NCBI GenBank assembly: GCA_036541255.1 | Contig: JAZHDD010000061.1 | Location: 1-47,408, forward strand | Length of the DNA: 47,408 nt | Direction of reading: 5' to 3' | DNA from: Paucidesulfovibrio sp036541255 | GTDB lineage: Bacteria > Desulfobacterota > Desulfovibrionia > Desulfovibrionales > Desulfovibrionaceae | In this document: piece after piece, positions 17,015 through 25,759 of the stretch | Position numbering within the stretch: the stretch's first letter is position 1 | Layout: each line of letters starts with the position of its first letter | Notes under the pieces: model-generated | What the model was told of the DNA's origin: nothing | Databases searched by the model: none | Seen by the model: the letters and a program-made list of their open reading frames with translations, nothing else | Program-made: the position numbers and the translations under genes

Positions 17015-18385
17015 ATGAGCGAGAAAGGACTCGGCAAGTACGTTGCCCAAGTGCTGCGCTGGTTTACCGTCGATATCTGGAGCGTGGAAGAAGAAACTCA
17101 AGAAACACGGCTTTCAGCCTTTTCCCGTTGGCTGTATCTGGTGGTCAAGGGGTTTCTTGGCGATCAATGTCTGATCCGCTCCGGTGCGTTGACATTCACT
17201 ACGGTGCTTTCCATTGTCCCGCTTTTGGCCGTGGCTTTTTCCATCGCCAAGGGCTTCGGGCTCCAAAATTCCGAGTTCATCTATTCCATCCTCAGCCGGG
17301 TGGCTTCCGGGAACGACGATGTCGTCAATTCCATCATCGGCTACATTGACAACACCAATGTCAAAACGCTTGGCTGGATAGGTGTTTCCTTCCTGCTGGC
17401 AACGGTGTTTTCTATGGTTTCCACGGTGGAGCAGGCCTTCAACACCATCTGGAATGTGCGTAAAGGCCGTTCACCCTGGCGCAAGTTCACGGATTTCTTT
17501 TCAGTGATTCTGATCATGCCGGTGATCTTTCTGGTGGCCACCAGCGTGACGGTCACCGTGCAGAAAAGCGAAATCATGCAGCGAATGATGGAGGTCTCCG
17601 GTCTGGGCTGGCTTGAAGGAGCCTTGCTCAAGCTTGCTCCATTGGCTCTGATCTGGCTGGCGTTCACATTCGCCTATTCCTTTATCCCCAATACCAAGGT
17701 GCACCTGCGCAACGCCGCTTTGGGCGGAGCCGTGGCCGCAGTGTTCTGGCAGTTGTCCCAAGGGGCCTATATCCGTTGGCAGATGGGATTCAATAATTAT
17801 AACGCCATATATGGCAGTTTTGCCCAACTGCCCCTTTTCCTGATCTGGATGTATATCAGTTGGATTATTGTACTGTTTGGTGCCGAGGTCAGTTTTGCGG
17901 TTCAGCATCTGCGTAGCTTCACCAAGCAGCAATTCATCCGCAAGGCCAGTCTGATGCAACGCCAGAAACTTGCCTTGATCATGCTCCTGCTCGTGGCACG
18001 TCCTTTCCGCGAAGGCTGCACCGTGCCCACTGTGGACGCTATCTCGGACCGGCTGATGGTCCCTCGGGAACTGGTGGTGGAATTGTTCGGGCTGATGTCT
18101 TTTGCAGGACTTGTCGTGGCATCGGAGGAAGGCGAGGACTTGCGCTATTATCCGGCGAGGTCGTTTGATCTGATTCGGGTCACCGACGTGCAGCGAGCCG
18201 TGGCTGGAAATGGTGACGAAGAATCTTCGCTGCGGAGTTTTGGTTTCGTGGACGAAGTCTTTGCGACACTCGATGCTGCGGCGCAGGGGCATCCGGCCAA
18301 TGAGACGATGGCGGAATATGCATTGCGACTTGAAGACGGAGATGCCTGTCCCCTGATGCCTGAAGTGGAGACTCAAGCGGGGTGA
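17015..18385 (+). CDS. YihY/BrkB (UPF0761) family inner membrane protein
   Basis: This 456-residue membrane protein has six predicted segments in its first 300 residues and the family motif GALTFTTVLSIVPLLAVAFS near residue 55. It was once labelled ribonuclease BN, which is not its activity. The C-terminal 150 residues are soluble and look like a winged-helix module (VPTVDAISDRLMVPRELVVE), an extension seen in a subset of the family. GGAG five bases before the ATG at 17015 supports this start over the GTG at 17009. Function is unknown. It ends 20 bases from the convergent YdcF-like gene with no clear terminator. Confidence 0.85.
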   Translation: MSEKGLGKYVAQVLRWFTVDIWSVEEETQETRLSAFSRWLYLVVKGFLGDQCLIRSGALTFTTVLSIVPLLAVAFSIAKGFGLQNSEFIYSILSRVASGNDDVVNSIIGYIDNTNVKTLGWIGVSFLLATVFSMVSTVEQAFNTIWNVRKGRSPWRKFTDFFSVILIMPVIFLVATSVTVTVQKSEIMQRMMEVSGLGWLEGALLKLAPLALIWLAFTFAYSFIPNTKVHLRNAALGGAVAAVFWQLSQGAYIRWQMGFNNYNAIYGSFAQLPLFLIWMYISWIIVLFGAEVSFAVQHLRSFTKQQFIRKASLMQRQKLALIMLLLVARPFREGCTVPTVDAISDRLMVPRELVVELFGLMSFAGLVVASEEGEDLRYYPARSFDLIRVTDVQRAVAGNGDEESSLRSFGFVDEVFATLDAAAQGHPANETMAEYALRLEDGDACPLMPEVETQAG

Positions 18386-18405
18386 TCAGTCGTTACCGGG
18401 AGTCG

Positions 18406-19059
18406 TCAGAGGCGTTCATCCGTGGATCGAAACGCGCCGCCCAGGAGATAATGCAGAATTTTGGCCGTTTCCAGGACAACCATCTGTGCGGAATGCTGAT
18501 CCGTCCACCAGCTTTCCCTGAATGATTCGTGCGGAGTGATGACCATGCGTACGGTTGCTTCCGGGTAGATATCCTGAAAGATGGTTTTGGCCCGGCGAGC
18601 ATGATAGGGCGAGGTCACGAGCAGCAGCCGCACGGGTCTGCCTTTGAGATGTGCCCGCAGGGCTTCCGCTTCCTCCACCGTGCTGACATGGCCATTGCCG
18701 AAGAATTCAAGCGCCTGGGACGGGACTCCCAGCTGTGCATATATTTGACGATGCTCGTGCTCGAAGTTTTCGTACTGCGGGTAGCCCAGGCGGGCATTGA
18801 GCCGGTCCACTTCCGTGGCGGGCCGTTCCCAGCCGTGGCTCACCAGAAGGGCAGGCGCAAAGCCTTGGCGAAACAGCTCGGCGGCGTGGATGTCGCGGCT
18901 GGAATCCCCGGCCAGGGCCAGGATGTAGTCGGCCTGATTCGGGCCGTCATCCACTTGAAGCCATTGTCCCGCCCAGTACAGGCTGACGGCAAGTCCGAGA
19001 GCCAAAAGCAAGGTCAGCGCGCCGATAGTCTGTAGAAGCGAACCGAGAAGTTTTTTCAC
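18406..19059 (-). CDS. YdcF/SanA family (DUF218) protein
   Basis: This 217-residue protein has an N-terminal membrane anchor (about residues 8-30) and a DUF218 domain: ADYILALAGDSSRDIHAAEL, then VSTVEEAEALRAHL and LLLVTSPYHARRA, the conserved TSxYHxxRA motif. Members are implicated in envelope integrity or cell-wall metabolism without a settled reaction. The start is GTG and overlaps the tgt stop by four bases (GTGA), so it is translated after tgt. Confidence 0.85.
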   Translation of the reverse strand: MKKLLGSLLQTIGALTLLLALGLAVSLYWAGQWLQVDDGPNQADYILALAGDSSRDIHAAELFRQGFAPALLVSHGWERPATEVDRLNARLGYPQYENFEHEHRQIYAQLGVPSQALEFFGNGHVSTVEEAEALRAHLKGRPVRLLLVTSPYHARRAKTIFQDIYPEATVRMVITPHESFRESWWTDQHSAQMVVLETAKILHYLLGGAFRSTDERL

Positions 19060-20183
19060 GCACGACTTCCTGGACCGTAGATGTTTTGGTAATGCGCCTT
19101 GAGCTTGTCGAAACGGCCTTGGACAATGGCTTCACGGGCCTGCCGGGCAAGCTCCAGGAAGAAGGCCAAGTTGTGTAGGGAGTTCAGACGGTAGGAAAGA
19201 ATTTCTCCGGATACGTAAAGGTGTCGCAGGTAGGCGCGGGAAAAGGTGCGGCAGGTGTAGCAGTTGCACGCCGGGTCCAGGGGGCCGTCGTCTTCCTTGA
19301 ATTCAGCGCGTTTGATGTTGACCTTGCCCTGGGAGGTGAACAGCGTGCCGTTGCGGGCGTTGCGTGTCGGCAGGACGCAGTCGAACATGTCCACGCCGGC
19401 ACCGATGCCCTCGAGAATGTCGAGCGGCGTGCCCACGCCCATGAGATAGCGTGGCTTTTCCTTGGGCATGAGCGGAGCGATGTGGTTGAGTATCTTGTAC
19501 ATTTCTTCCGTGGATTCGCCGACGGACAGGCCGCCGATGGCAAACCCCTCAAAGGGAATCTCGCTCAGTTGCGCCAGGCTTTTCTCGCGCAGGTCCTCGT
19601 GGAAGCCGCCCTGGATAATGCCGAACATGATTTGGCCGTTTTGTCCGGGTTCATGGGCGTCCCGGCAACGCTGGGCCCAGCGTGTCGTGCGTTCCAGAGA
19701 TTGGGCCGTGTAGTCCCGGTCCGCGCCGAATCCCACGCATTCATCCAGAACCATCATGATGTCGGAACCGAGGTTCTGCTGGATGGAGACGACTTTTTCA
19801 GGCGAGAAAAAGTGTTTGGAGCCGTCCAGGTAGGAGCGGAACTCCACGCCTTTTTCGCTGATGGTCCGGATGCTGGACAGGCTGAAGACCTGGAAGCCTC
19901 CCGAGTCGGTGAGGATGGGCTTGTTCCATTGGGAGAACTTGTGCAGGCCTCCGCGCCGGGCAACGAGATCATCGCCGGGGCGCAAATACAGATGGTAGGT
20001 GTTGCCGAGGATTATTTGTGCGCCGATGTTTTCAAGGTCGTCCGGAGCCACGGCCTTGACCGTACCCTGGGTGCCCACGGGCATGAAGATCGGTGTCTGA
20101 ATCTCGCCATGAGCAGTGCTCAGGGTGCCTCTGCGCGCTAATCCGTCCGTAGAATGGATGGTGAAGTTGCCGGGTTCGGCCAT
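19056..20183 (-). CDS. tgt: tRNA-guanine transglycosylase
   Basis: Tgt exchanges G34 for preQ1 in tRNAs with GUN anticodons (His, Asp, Asn, Tyr) as the entry step to queuosine. The 375 residues include the nucleophilic Asp region (VDMFDCVLPTRNARNGT, near residue 265) and the zinc site CNCYTCRTFSRAYLRHL near residues 305-325 (CxCxxC with a downstream His). The ATG at 20183, three bases after the nth stop, starts immediately before the conserved domain; a longer in-frame start would reach into nth. One of its likely substrates, tRNA-Asn, is encoded at the left edge of the window. Confidence 0.96.
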   Translation of the reverse strand: MAEPGNFTIHSTDGLARRGTLSTAHGEIQTPIFMPVGTQGTVKAVAPDDLENIGAQIILGNTYHLYLRPGDDLVARRGGLHKFSQWNKPILTDSGGFQVFSLSSIRTISEKGVEFRSYLDGSKHFFSPEKVVSIQQNLGSDIMMVLDECVGFGADRDYTAQSLERTTRWAQRCRDAHEPGQNGQIMFGIIQGGFHEDLREKSLAQLSEIPFEGFAIGGLSVGESTEEMYKILNHIAPLMPKEKPRYLMGVGTPLDILEGIGAGVDMFDCVLPTRNARNGTLFTSQGKVNIKRAEFKEDDGPLDPACNCYTCRTFSRAYLRHLYVSGEILSYRLNSLHNLAFFLELARQAREAIVQGRFDKLKAHYQNIYGPGSRA

Positions 20184-20185
20184 GT

Positions 20186-20821
20186 CTAGGAAACTCCCTT
20201 TTTCGGGCAGATGTCGTTGAGTTCGCATGCAGTGCATTGCGGGTTCTGGGCCTTGCAGATTTCGCGGCCATAATAGACCAGGAAATGGTTCACGTCGCCC
20301 CAGTATTCTCTTGGGTAGAGCGGCATGAGATCTTTTTCGATGCGCACCGGGTCGGTCTGGGTGGTCAGCCCCAATCGGAATGTCAGCCGCTTGACGTGCG
20401 TGTCCACCGCAATGCCCTCATGGATGCCAAAGGCGTTGGAAAGTACGATATTCGCGGTTTTACGGGCCACTCCGGGAAGCCGAATCAGTTCGGCCATGCT
20501 GCGCGGCACAACACCGCTGAATTCGTTGACGAGCATGTTTGCCGAGGCGACGATGTTTTTAGCCTTGTTGCGGAAGAATCCAGTGGAGCGGACCACGTCT
20601 TCGACCTCGGCTACCTCGGCGTGCGCCATTGAAGGGATATCCGGCCAGCGGCGAAAGAGCTCGGGGGTTACCTTGTTGACACGCTCGTCCGTACACTGGG
20701 CCGCGAGAACGGTCGCCACCAGCAGTTGCCAGGCGTCTGTCCAGTCCAGGGCCGGTTCGGGTTCGGGATAGCGCGCAGCCAGCCTGCGATAGATTTCCAA
20801 GGCGCGTTCCGGTTTCTTCAT
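20186..20821 (-). CDS. nth: Endonuclease III
   Basis: This DNA glycosylase/AP lyase removes oxidised pyrimidines. The 211 residues contain the helix-hairpin-helix with the catalytic Lys (RLPGVARKTANIVL), the catalytic Asp in VDTHVKRLTFRLG, and the C-terminal [4Fe-4S] ligands with the canonical C-x6-C-x2-C-x5-C spacing (CKAQNPQCTACELNDIC). AAGGAG precedes the ATG at 20821. It is first in an nth-tgt-ydcF transcription unit. Confidence 0.96.
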   Translation of the reverse strand: MKKPERALEIYRRLAARYPEPEPALDWTDAWQLLVATVLAAQCTDERVNKVTPELFRRWPDIPSMAHAEVAEVEDVVRSTGFFRNKAKNIVASANMLVNEFSGVVPRSMAELIRLPGVARKTANIVLSNAFGIHEGIAVDTHVKRLTFRLGLTTQTDPVRIEKDLMPLYPREYWGDVNHFLVYYGREICKAQNPQCTACELNDICPKKGVS

Positions 20822-20885
20822 GGCGTCTCCTTGCGGTGCGTCGGGCTCAGGTAGCATTCTCCGCGCCGCTTCTCAAGGCCGGGCG

Positions 20886-20913
20886 TTGCATCCGTCCGTG
20901 AACCTGTTATCAT
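20886..20913 (+). promoter_or_regulatory. Candidate promoter for the CxxCH protein-cutA unit
   Basis: TTGCAT and TATCAT (5 of 6 to the -10 consensus) are separated by 16 bases, with a predicted start about 35-40 bases before the ATG at 20958. The position between divergent genes fits. The -35 is weak. Confidence 0.4.
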
Positions 20914-20957
20914 GTGAGCAATGGCGAGGTTGCACTGGTCAACGACAAGGAGCGCTT

Positions 20958-21254
20958 ATGCATCGACTGATTTTGGGAACCGCCCTGGTGGGAGCAATGC
21001 TCATGGCCGCCTCTCTCGGTTCTGCTTCCGGCGGTCCGGTGGACGCGGCATTTATTCAGGAGCGGTGTGTCGGCTGTCATGATTTGGCCCGGACCTGCAA
21101 CAAGATCGGCAAAAAGGATCTTGCGGCCTGGGAAAAATCCGTAAGCCGGATGGTGGACGCGCACGGCGCCAATATCGTTCCGGCAACGCCTGCTCAAGTG
21201 GCTGCCTATCTGTTCGAACCCAGTGCCGACTTGCTCAAGGCCTGTGGCAAGTAG
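20958..21254 (+). CDS. Small exported CxxCH (cytochrome c-like) protein
   Basis: This 98-residue precursor has a signal peptide (about residues 1-24, LVGAMLMAASLGSASG) and a single heme-attachment motif CVGCH at residues 37-41. A predicted helical region follows, with Met residues that could ligate the iron (SRMVDAHG). It resembles short monoheme cytochromes with the 'ERCVGCHDL' opening, so it is probably periplasmic and electron-carrying. AAGGAG precedes the ATG. cutA starts one base after its stop, so the two are co-transcribed. Confidence 0.75.
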   Translation: MHRLILGTALVGAMLMAASLGSASGGPVDAAFIQERCVGCHDLARTCNKIGKKDLAAWEKSVSRMVDAHGANIVPATPAQVAAYLFEPSADLLKACGK

Positions 21255-21255
21255 G

Positions 21256-21573
21256 ATGTCCGAGTACTGCCTTGTCTACATGACCGCCCCGGACATGGCC
21301 GAGGCGGAACGCATCGCGGAGGCGCTTCTGGAAAGGAGGCTTGCCGCATGCGTAAATGTATTGCCGGGCATGAGTTCCTTCTATCGTTGGCAGGGCCGCG
21401 TGGAAAAGAGCGAGGAGGTGGTGGTTCTGGCCAAGACGCGTACTGTATTGGTTTCGGAGCTCTCAGAGACTGTTGCTGGGATGCATGCCTATGACTGCCC
21501 CTGTGTGGTGGCGTTGCCCATTATGGGCGGTCACTCTCCGTTTCTGTCCTGGATCAGTGAAGAGACCTGTTGA
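21256..21573 (+). CDS. cutA: Divalent-cation tolerance protein CutA
   Basis: CutA is a small trimeric protein (105 residues here) with a PII-like ferredoxin fold, linked to copper tolerance. The family signatures are LLERRLAACVNVLPGMSSFY and WQGRVEKSEEVVVLAKT, followed by HAYDCPCVVALPI. The ATG at 21256 begins at the conserved N-terminus, directly after the CxxCH gene. After cutA, positions 21574-21735 hold a GC-rich imperfect hairpin (GGGGCCAGA paired with TCTGCCCC) without a T-tract, and nothing else I can name. Confidence 0.93.
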   Translation: MSEYCLVYMTAPDMAEAERIAEALLERRLAACVNVLPGMSSFYRWQGRVEKSEEVVVLAKTRTVLVSELSETVAGMHAYDCPCVVALPIMGGHSPFLSWISEETC

Positions 21574-21735
21574 ACATCGGGGCCAGAGAGAAACGCAAGC
21601 GTCTGCCCCGTGCTTCCCAACAGCTCGGATTTCTTGGATTCAGCCGAGAGGAAAGAGAGGCCGGGATTGACGCCGCCTGCGGTGTGCCCTAACACTACCG
21701 CCATTCAATCCACGCATAGCCTAGGAGGCAGACGA

Positions 21736-22671
21736 GTGCAGATTTACATTTCCGGTTCCCTGGCCATTGACCGCATCATGACGTTTCCCGGCAAATTTCA
21801 GGACCATATCCTGCCGGACAAGATTCATATTTTGAATGTCTGCTTTCTTGTGGACGGTCTGGAAGAGCGTTTCGGCGGTACCGCGGGCAACATCGCCTAC
21901 AATCTGGCCCTGTTGGGTGAACAGCCCATGATCCTTTCCGCTGTGGGCAAGGATTTTGCCGCTTACCGCGCCTGGCTGGAAAAGTTCGGCCTGTCGTTGA
22001 AAGGCGTGCGCGTCGTGGAAGATGATTTCACGGCCAGCGCCTACATCACCACGGACAAGTCCGACAATCAGATCACGGGCTTCAATCCGGCGGCTATGCG
22101 TAATGCCTGCGATTACGACCTTTCCACCATGGACCCGGCTCAAAGTATGTCCATTGTCTCTCCCGGTAATGTCGAGGACATGCAGGAATTGCCGCGTGCT
22201 TTTCGGCGGATGGGGTTGCCGTATATTTTCGATCCAGGTCAGCAGATTACGGCCCTTACCGGTGAACAGTTGCTCGAAGCCTTGACCGGTGCGGCCGTGC
22301 TGACCACCAATGACTACGAGCTCGAGCTGATCATGAATGCGACGGGCTTGGACAAGGCCCAATTACTCGAGAAGGTCGGAGCTATCGTCACCACCCTGGG
22401 CGAGCATGGTTCCCGCGTGCTGCGTCGCGGACAGGCCGTGGACATCCCTTGCGTGCCGGTAAGTGAAGTGGCCGACCCCACCGGAGCCGGAGATGCCTTC
22501 CGCGCGGGCATGCTCAAGGGATTGTCCATGGGGCGCGATTTGCCCGAGGCCTGCAAGCTGGGCGCTGTTTGTGGGGCATATGCCGTGGAAAAGAAAGGCA
22601 CCCAGGAACATTTCTTTAGTGAGGCGGATTTCTGGGCTCGATATGAGAAGACGTTCGGCCCGGCTTCGTAA
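21736..22671 (+). CDS. PfkB family carbohydrate/nucleoside kinase
   Basis: This ribokinase-fold kinase of 311 residues starts with GTG, preceded by GGAGG. The N-terminal motif is FGGTAGNIAYNLALLGEQP. The C-terminal catalytic signature DPTGAGDAFRAGMLKG, near residues 248-263, holds the general base Asp. Length and motifs are close to the bacterial adenosine kinase-like/PfkB group, but the phosphoryl acceptor cannot be read from sequence. It is followed after 39 bases by two further kinase-type genes. Confidence 0.87.
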   Translation: MQIYISGSLAIDRIMTFPGKFQDHILPDKIHILNVCFLVDGLEERFGGTAGNIAYNLALLGEQPMILSAVGKDFAAYRAWLEKFGLSLKGVRVVEDDFTASAYITTDKSDNQITGFNPAAMRNACDYDLSTMDPAQSMSIVSPGNVEDMQELPRAFRRMGLPYIFDPGQQITALTGEQLLEALTGAAVLTTNDYELELIMNATGLDKAQLLEKVGAIVTTLGEHGSRVLRRGQAVDIPCVPVSEVADPTGAGDAFRAGMLKGLSMGRDLPEACKLGAVCGAYAVEKKGTQEHFFSEADFWARYEKTFGPAS

Positions 22672-22710
22672 CCGCAGGCGTCGTCCTGCCGGACAAGGGA
22701 GGAGGGGCGC

Positions 22711-23793
22711 ATGATCGAACTGACTCCGGCCCGTTTGGAGGCCTATCTCAAGGCGGCGTTTGGCGACGATGCCCGGCTCATTGATTGTGGCGATCTGGCT
22801 TCCATGGACAAGCAGGGCATGAAGCGTTTCGGTTACGGGAAACCCGTGTTGGTGCGCTTTATGGTTGATGGCGTGAACAGGGAGGGCGTCCTCTCTGTCA
22901 TGCGTGGGGATAAATACGGCCACCAGTATTATTGGGATCGGGCCGCTGTGCTCATGTTCCAGTATGAGGCCTCGGACCGCATGGAGCGGCATGTCCGGCC
23001 TCTGGGACTGGGCTATGTCAGCGGCAAGGGTGATCTCCTGCCCGTGCATGATCCTCAGGAATTCTTTATCCTCAACGAAAAGCTTGAAGGATACGATTAC
23101 TACCACGATTTGGAACGCATTCGTACCAGAGGGCTGCACGAGTCCGACCTGGAATTGACTCGTGAGATGGCGCGTTGGCTGGCCCGCGTGCATACCGCCA
23201 AGAAAGACGATCCTGATCTCTATTACCGCCGTGTGCGTGACCTTGTGGGGTCGAGCGAGTGCATCATGGGCCTCGTGGACGAGGCTTTCCCCCATCCCTA
23301 TGCGGAATACCGTGACGAACGTTTTCTGGCGTTGGAGCAAAAGGTGCTTGGATGGCGCTGGAAATTGCGCGGTTATGCCCATCGCCTGTCGGCTGTGCAC
23401 GGGGACTTCCACCCCTGGAACGTATTGGCGGACGGCAAGGGCGGGTTTTCCGTGCTGGACCGCAGCAGGGGCGAATGGGGCGAGCCCGCGGGTGATCTGG
23501 CGACCATGGCCATCAATTACCTGCTCTTCGGGCTCTATGGCAGCCCGCGTCTCGGAGGCGATTTCGAGCGGCTCTATCTGACATGGTTCGAGGAATACCT
23601 GGAGCGAACCAACGATCAGGAGGCCTTGGAGGTCATTGCCCCGTTTTTTGTGTTTCGGGCCTTGGTCATTGCTTCCCCCGAGTGGTATCCGGATCATCCC
23701 TCGGCCGTTCGTCAGGGGCTGTTCCGATTCATGGAGAATGTGCTCGACGAGGATTGGTTCGACTGGCGAAACGTGAACCGATACATGGCATAG
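22711..23793 (+). CDS. Aminoglycoside phosphotransferase (APH)-fold kinase, substrate unknown
   Basis: This 360-residue protein has the APH/choline-kinase fold. The catalytic loop HGDFHPWNVL (near residue 230) keeps the HxDxxxxN signature, and a second metal-binding Asp is likely in VLDRSRGEWGEPAGDLA. It is longer than drug-modifying APHs and resembles the uncharacterised group often paired or fused with a P-loop kinase, which is what follows two bases later. Antibiotic resistance is not implied. Confidence 0.8.
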   Translation: MIELTPARLEAYLKAAFGDDARLIDCGDLASMDKQGMKRFGYGKPVLVRFMVDGVNREGVLSVMRGDKYGHQYYWDRAAVLMFQYEASDRMERHVRPLGLGYVSGKGDLLPVHDPQEFFILNEKLEGYDYYHDLERIRTRGLHESDLELTREMARWLARVHTAKKDDPDLYYRRVRDLVGSSECIMGLVDEAFPHPYAEYRDERFLALEQKVLGWRWKLRGYAHRLSAVHGDFHPWNVLADGKGGFSVLDRSRGEWGEPAGDLATMAINYLLFGLYGSPRLGGDFERLYLTWFEEYLERTNDQEALEVIAPFFVFRALVIASPEWYPDHPSAVRQGLFRFMENVLDEDWFDWRNVNRYMA

Positions 23794-23795
23794 AC

Positions 23796-24401
23796 GTGAG
23801 TTCTTCGGGCTGGGTTCTCTGGATCACGGGGTTGCCGGGTTGCGGCAAGAGCGCGTTGGCTGAGGCCTTGGCCTCGGCGTTGCGAGCAGACGGTTGCGAT
23901 GTCCGTTTGCTGCGTATGGATGAGCGTCGTAAGTCGTATATCCCGAAACCCCGTTATACACACGAAGAGCGTGACGTCGCCTACGCGATGTTTGCGGAAG
24001 AGGCGGCGCAGCTTGCCGGGCAGGGGCTGGGCGTAATTCTCGACGCCACGGCACATCGGCTGCGTTGGCGCAGGCTTGTCCGGGAACGGGGCGTGCGGTT
24101 TGCCGAGATATTTTTGCGTTGCCGACTGGAAACGGCCATGCAACGCGAGGCAACTCGTCCTGATGGTCTGGTCATGGCCGGACTCTATGCCAAGGCTTTG
24201 CAGCGCAAGCGTGGCGGTTCAGCGCCCGAAGGACTGGGAGAAGTGGTTGGCGTGGATGTGCCCTTCGAAGCTGATCCTGATGCCGAATGTATTATCGACA
24301 ACGATGAATTGAGCTTGGAGCAAAGCGTACAGTGCGTCTTGGCTTTTGTGCGTGCATGGCTTGACTCCAGGGCTGGAAAGACCTCGTGCGAGGAAAAATA
24401 A
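23796..24401 (+). CDS. APS-kinase-like P-loop kinase
   Basis: This protein of about 201 residues has Walker A GLPGCGKSALAEAL near residue 10. Segments that align by eye with adenylylsulfate kinase are RMDERRKSY, RPDGLVMAGLYAKALQRK, and VGVDVPFEADPDAECIIDND. The usual APS kinase SPYRxDR segment is altered (DATAHRLRWRR), so true APS kinase activity is doubtful. The GTG start two bases after the APH stop is chosen for spacing and domain onset; it has only a weak ribosome site, so coupling to the upstream gene is likely. An ATG-extended form would overlap the APH gene extensively. Confidence 0.78.
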   Translation: MSSSGWVLWITGLPGCGKSALAEALASALRADGCDVRLLRMDERRKSYIPKPRYTHEERDVAYAMFAEEAAQLAGQGLGVILDATAHRLRWRRLVRERGVRFAEIFLRCRLETAMQREATRPDGLVMAGLYAKALQRKRGGSAPEGLGEVVGVDVPFEADPDAECIIDNDELSLEQSVQCVLAFVRAWLDSRAGKTSCEEK

Positions 24402-24409
24402 AGGAAACG

Positions 24410-25759
24410 ATGAAATTTTCCATAGTTACGTTTGGTTGTCAGATGAACGCCAATGACTCCGACTGGCTGGCCAGGGCCATGCTGGCGCGTGGCTGGCGTG
24501 AGGTCCCCGAGGAACAGGCAGATGTGGTGGTTCTTAACACGTGCAGCGTTCGGGAAAAACCCGAACAGAAGGTGCACAGCGCACTTGGCCGAGTGGGTAT
24601 GAATTTTCGGGGACGGCCTGCCGCATTTGCTGCTGTGGGCGGCTGTGTAGCCCAACAGTTGGGGCAAGAGCTTTTGCATCGGTATCCGTTTGTGCGCTTG
24701 GTTTTCGGAACGGATGGCGTGGCCCAGGCTCCCAACGCGCTGGAGCGTCTCGCTGTCGAACCCGAACTTGAGTTGGCCTTGCTGGATATTCTGAGCGAAT
24801 ACCCTGAACGGGAGGACGCCTGGACCGAGCACGAGGATGCGCCCGGGCCGAGGCAGTGTTTCGTGAACATCATGCAGGGCTGTGACAATTTTTGTGCGTA
24901 TTGCATTGTGCCCTATACGCGGGGCCGCCAGAAATCGCGTCATCCAGAAGCCGTGCTCAGGGAGTGCCGGGAGCAGATCGCCCGCGGCGCACGTGAAATA
25001 ACGCTGCTCGGGCAGAATGTGAACAGCTATGGGCAGGATCCGGGCGGGGCCGGGATGGGATTTGCAGAACTTTTACGCAATGTGGCTGTGCTTCCCGGGC
25101 TGGATAGACTACGATTTACCACGTCCCATCCCAAGGATATTGCGCCGGAAGTCATCCGGGCCTTTGGGGAGTTGAAAACGCTTTGTCCTCATTTGCATCT
25201 GCCTTTGCAGTCGGGCTCGGACCGGATGCTGAAGCGCATGGGCCGAAAGTATGATCGGACTCGGTATCTGGACATCGTGAACGAACTGCGCTCAGCCCGG
25301 CCGGACATTGCTCTGGGGACCGATCTTATTGTGGGTTTTCCCGGTGAAACCGAGCAGGATTTCGAAGAGACGCTGGAAGTGATGCGCTTGGTTTGTTATG
25401 AGGCCAGTTTTTCTTTCAAATATTCGGACCGCCCTGGCGTGGCCGCTGTGAATATGCGGCCGAAAGTGGAGCCGGATATTGCGGCTGAGCGCTTGTCTCG
25501 CTTGCAGGAATTGCAAAATGAGATTACCTCTGACGCATTGCAAAATCGTGTGGGTACGGTGGTTGAGGTTCTGTTCGAGCGTCTGAGCAAGGTGCAGTCC
25601 GGGGAGGCCCCCTATTGGCGTGGGCGGGATTCCGCAGGACGCATAGTCAACGTGCCCGAGCATGATGGTCGCAATCTCGCAGGCATGATTATGCCGGTAC
25701 GCATTGTGGAGGCCAAGAAGCATTCCCTGATTGGGGAAAAGGCTGGAGACGCATGGTAG
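24410..25759 (+). CDS. miaB: tRNA-2-methylthio-N6-dimethylallyladenosine synthase
   Basis: This radical-SAM methylthiotransferase converts i6A37 to ms2i6A37 in tRNAs reading UNN codons. The N-terminal UPF0004 domain has the auxiliary-cluster cysteines (FGCQMNANDSDWL, LNTCSVREKPEQK, GGCVAQQ). The radical-SAM triad is CDNFCAYCIVPYTRGRQ (Cys158, 162, 165). A C-terminal TRAM domain closes the protein (about residues 380-445). 449 residues is normal. AAGGAA precedes the ATG at 24410. Confidence 0.96.
   Translation: MKFSIVTFGCQMNANDSDWLARAMLARGWREVPEEQADVVVLNTCSVREKPEQKVHSALGRVGMNFRGRPAAFAAVGGCVAQQLGQELLHRYPFVRLVFGTDGVAQAPNALERLAVEPELELALLDILSEYPEREDAWTEHEDAPGPRQCFVNIMQGCDNFCAYCIVPYTRGRQKSRHPEAVLRECREQIARGAREITLLGQNVNSYGQDPGGAGMGFAELLRNVAVLPGLDRLRFTTSHPKDIAPEVIRAFGELKTLCPHLHLPLQSGSDRMLKRMGRKYDRTRYLDIVNELRSARPDIALGTDLIVGFPGETEQDFEETLEVMRLVCYEASFSFKYSDRPGVAAVNMRPKVEPDIAAERLSRLQELQNEITSDALQNRVGTVVEVLFERLSKVQSGEAPYWRGRDSAGRIVNVPEHDGRNLAGMIMPVRIVEAKKHSLIGEKAGDAW

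Noticed and set aside
22363..23697. 444-codon minus-strand frame across PfkB and APH genes
   Set aside because: It spans the boundary of two well-supported genes in the opposite sense and has no domain features.
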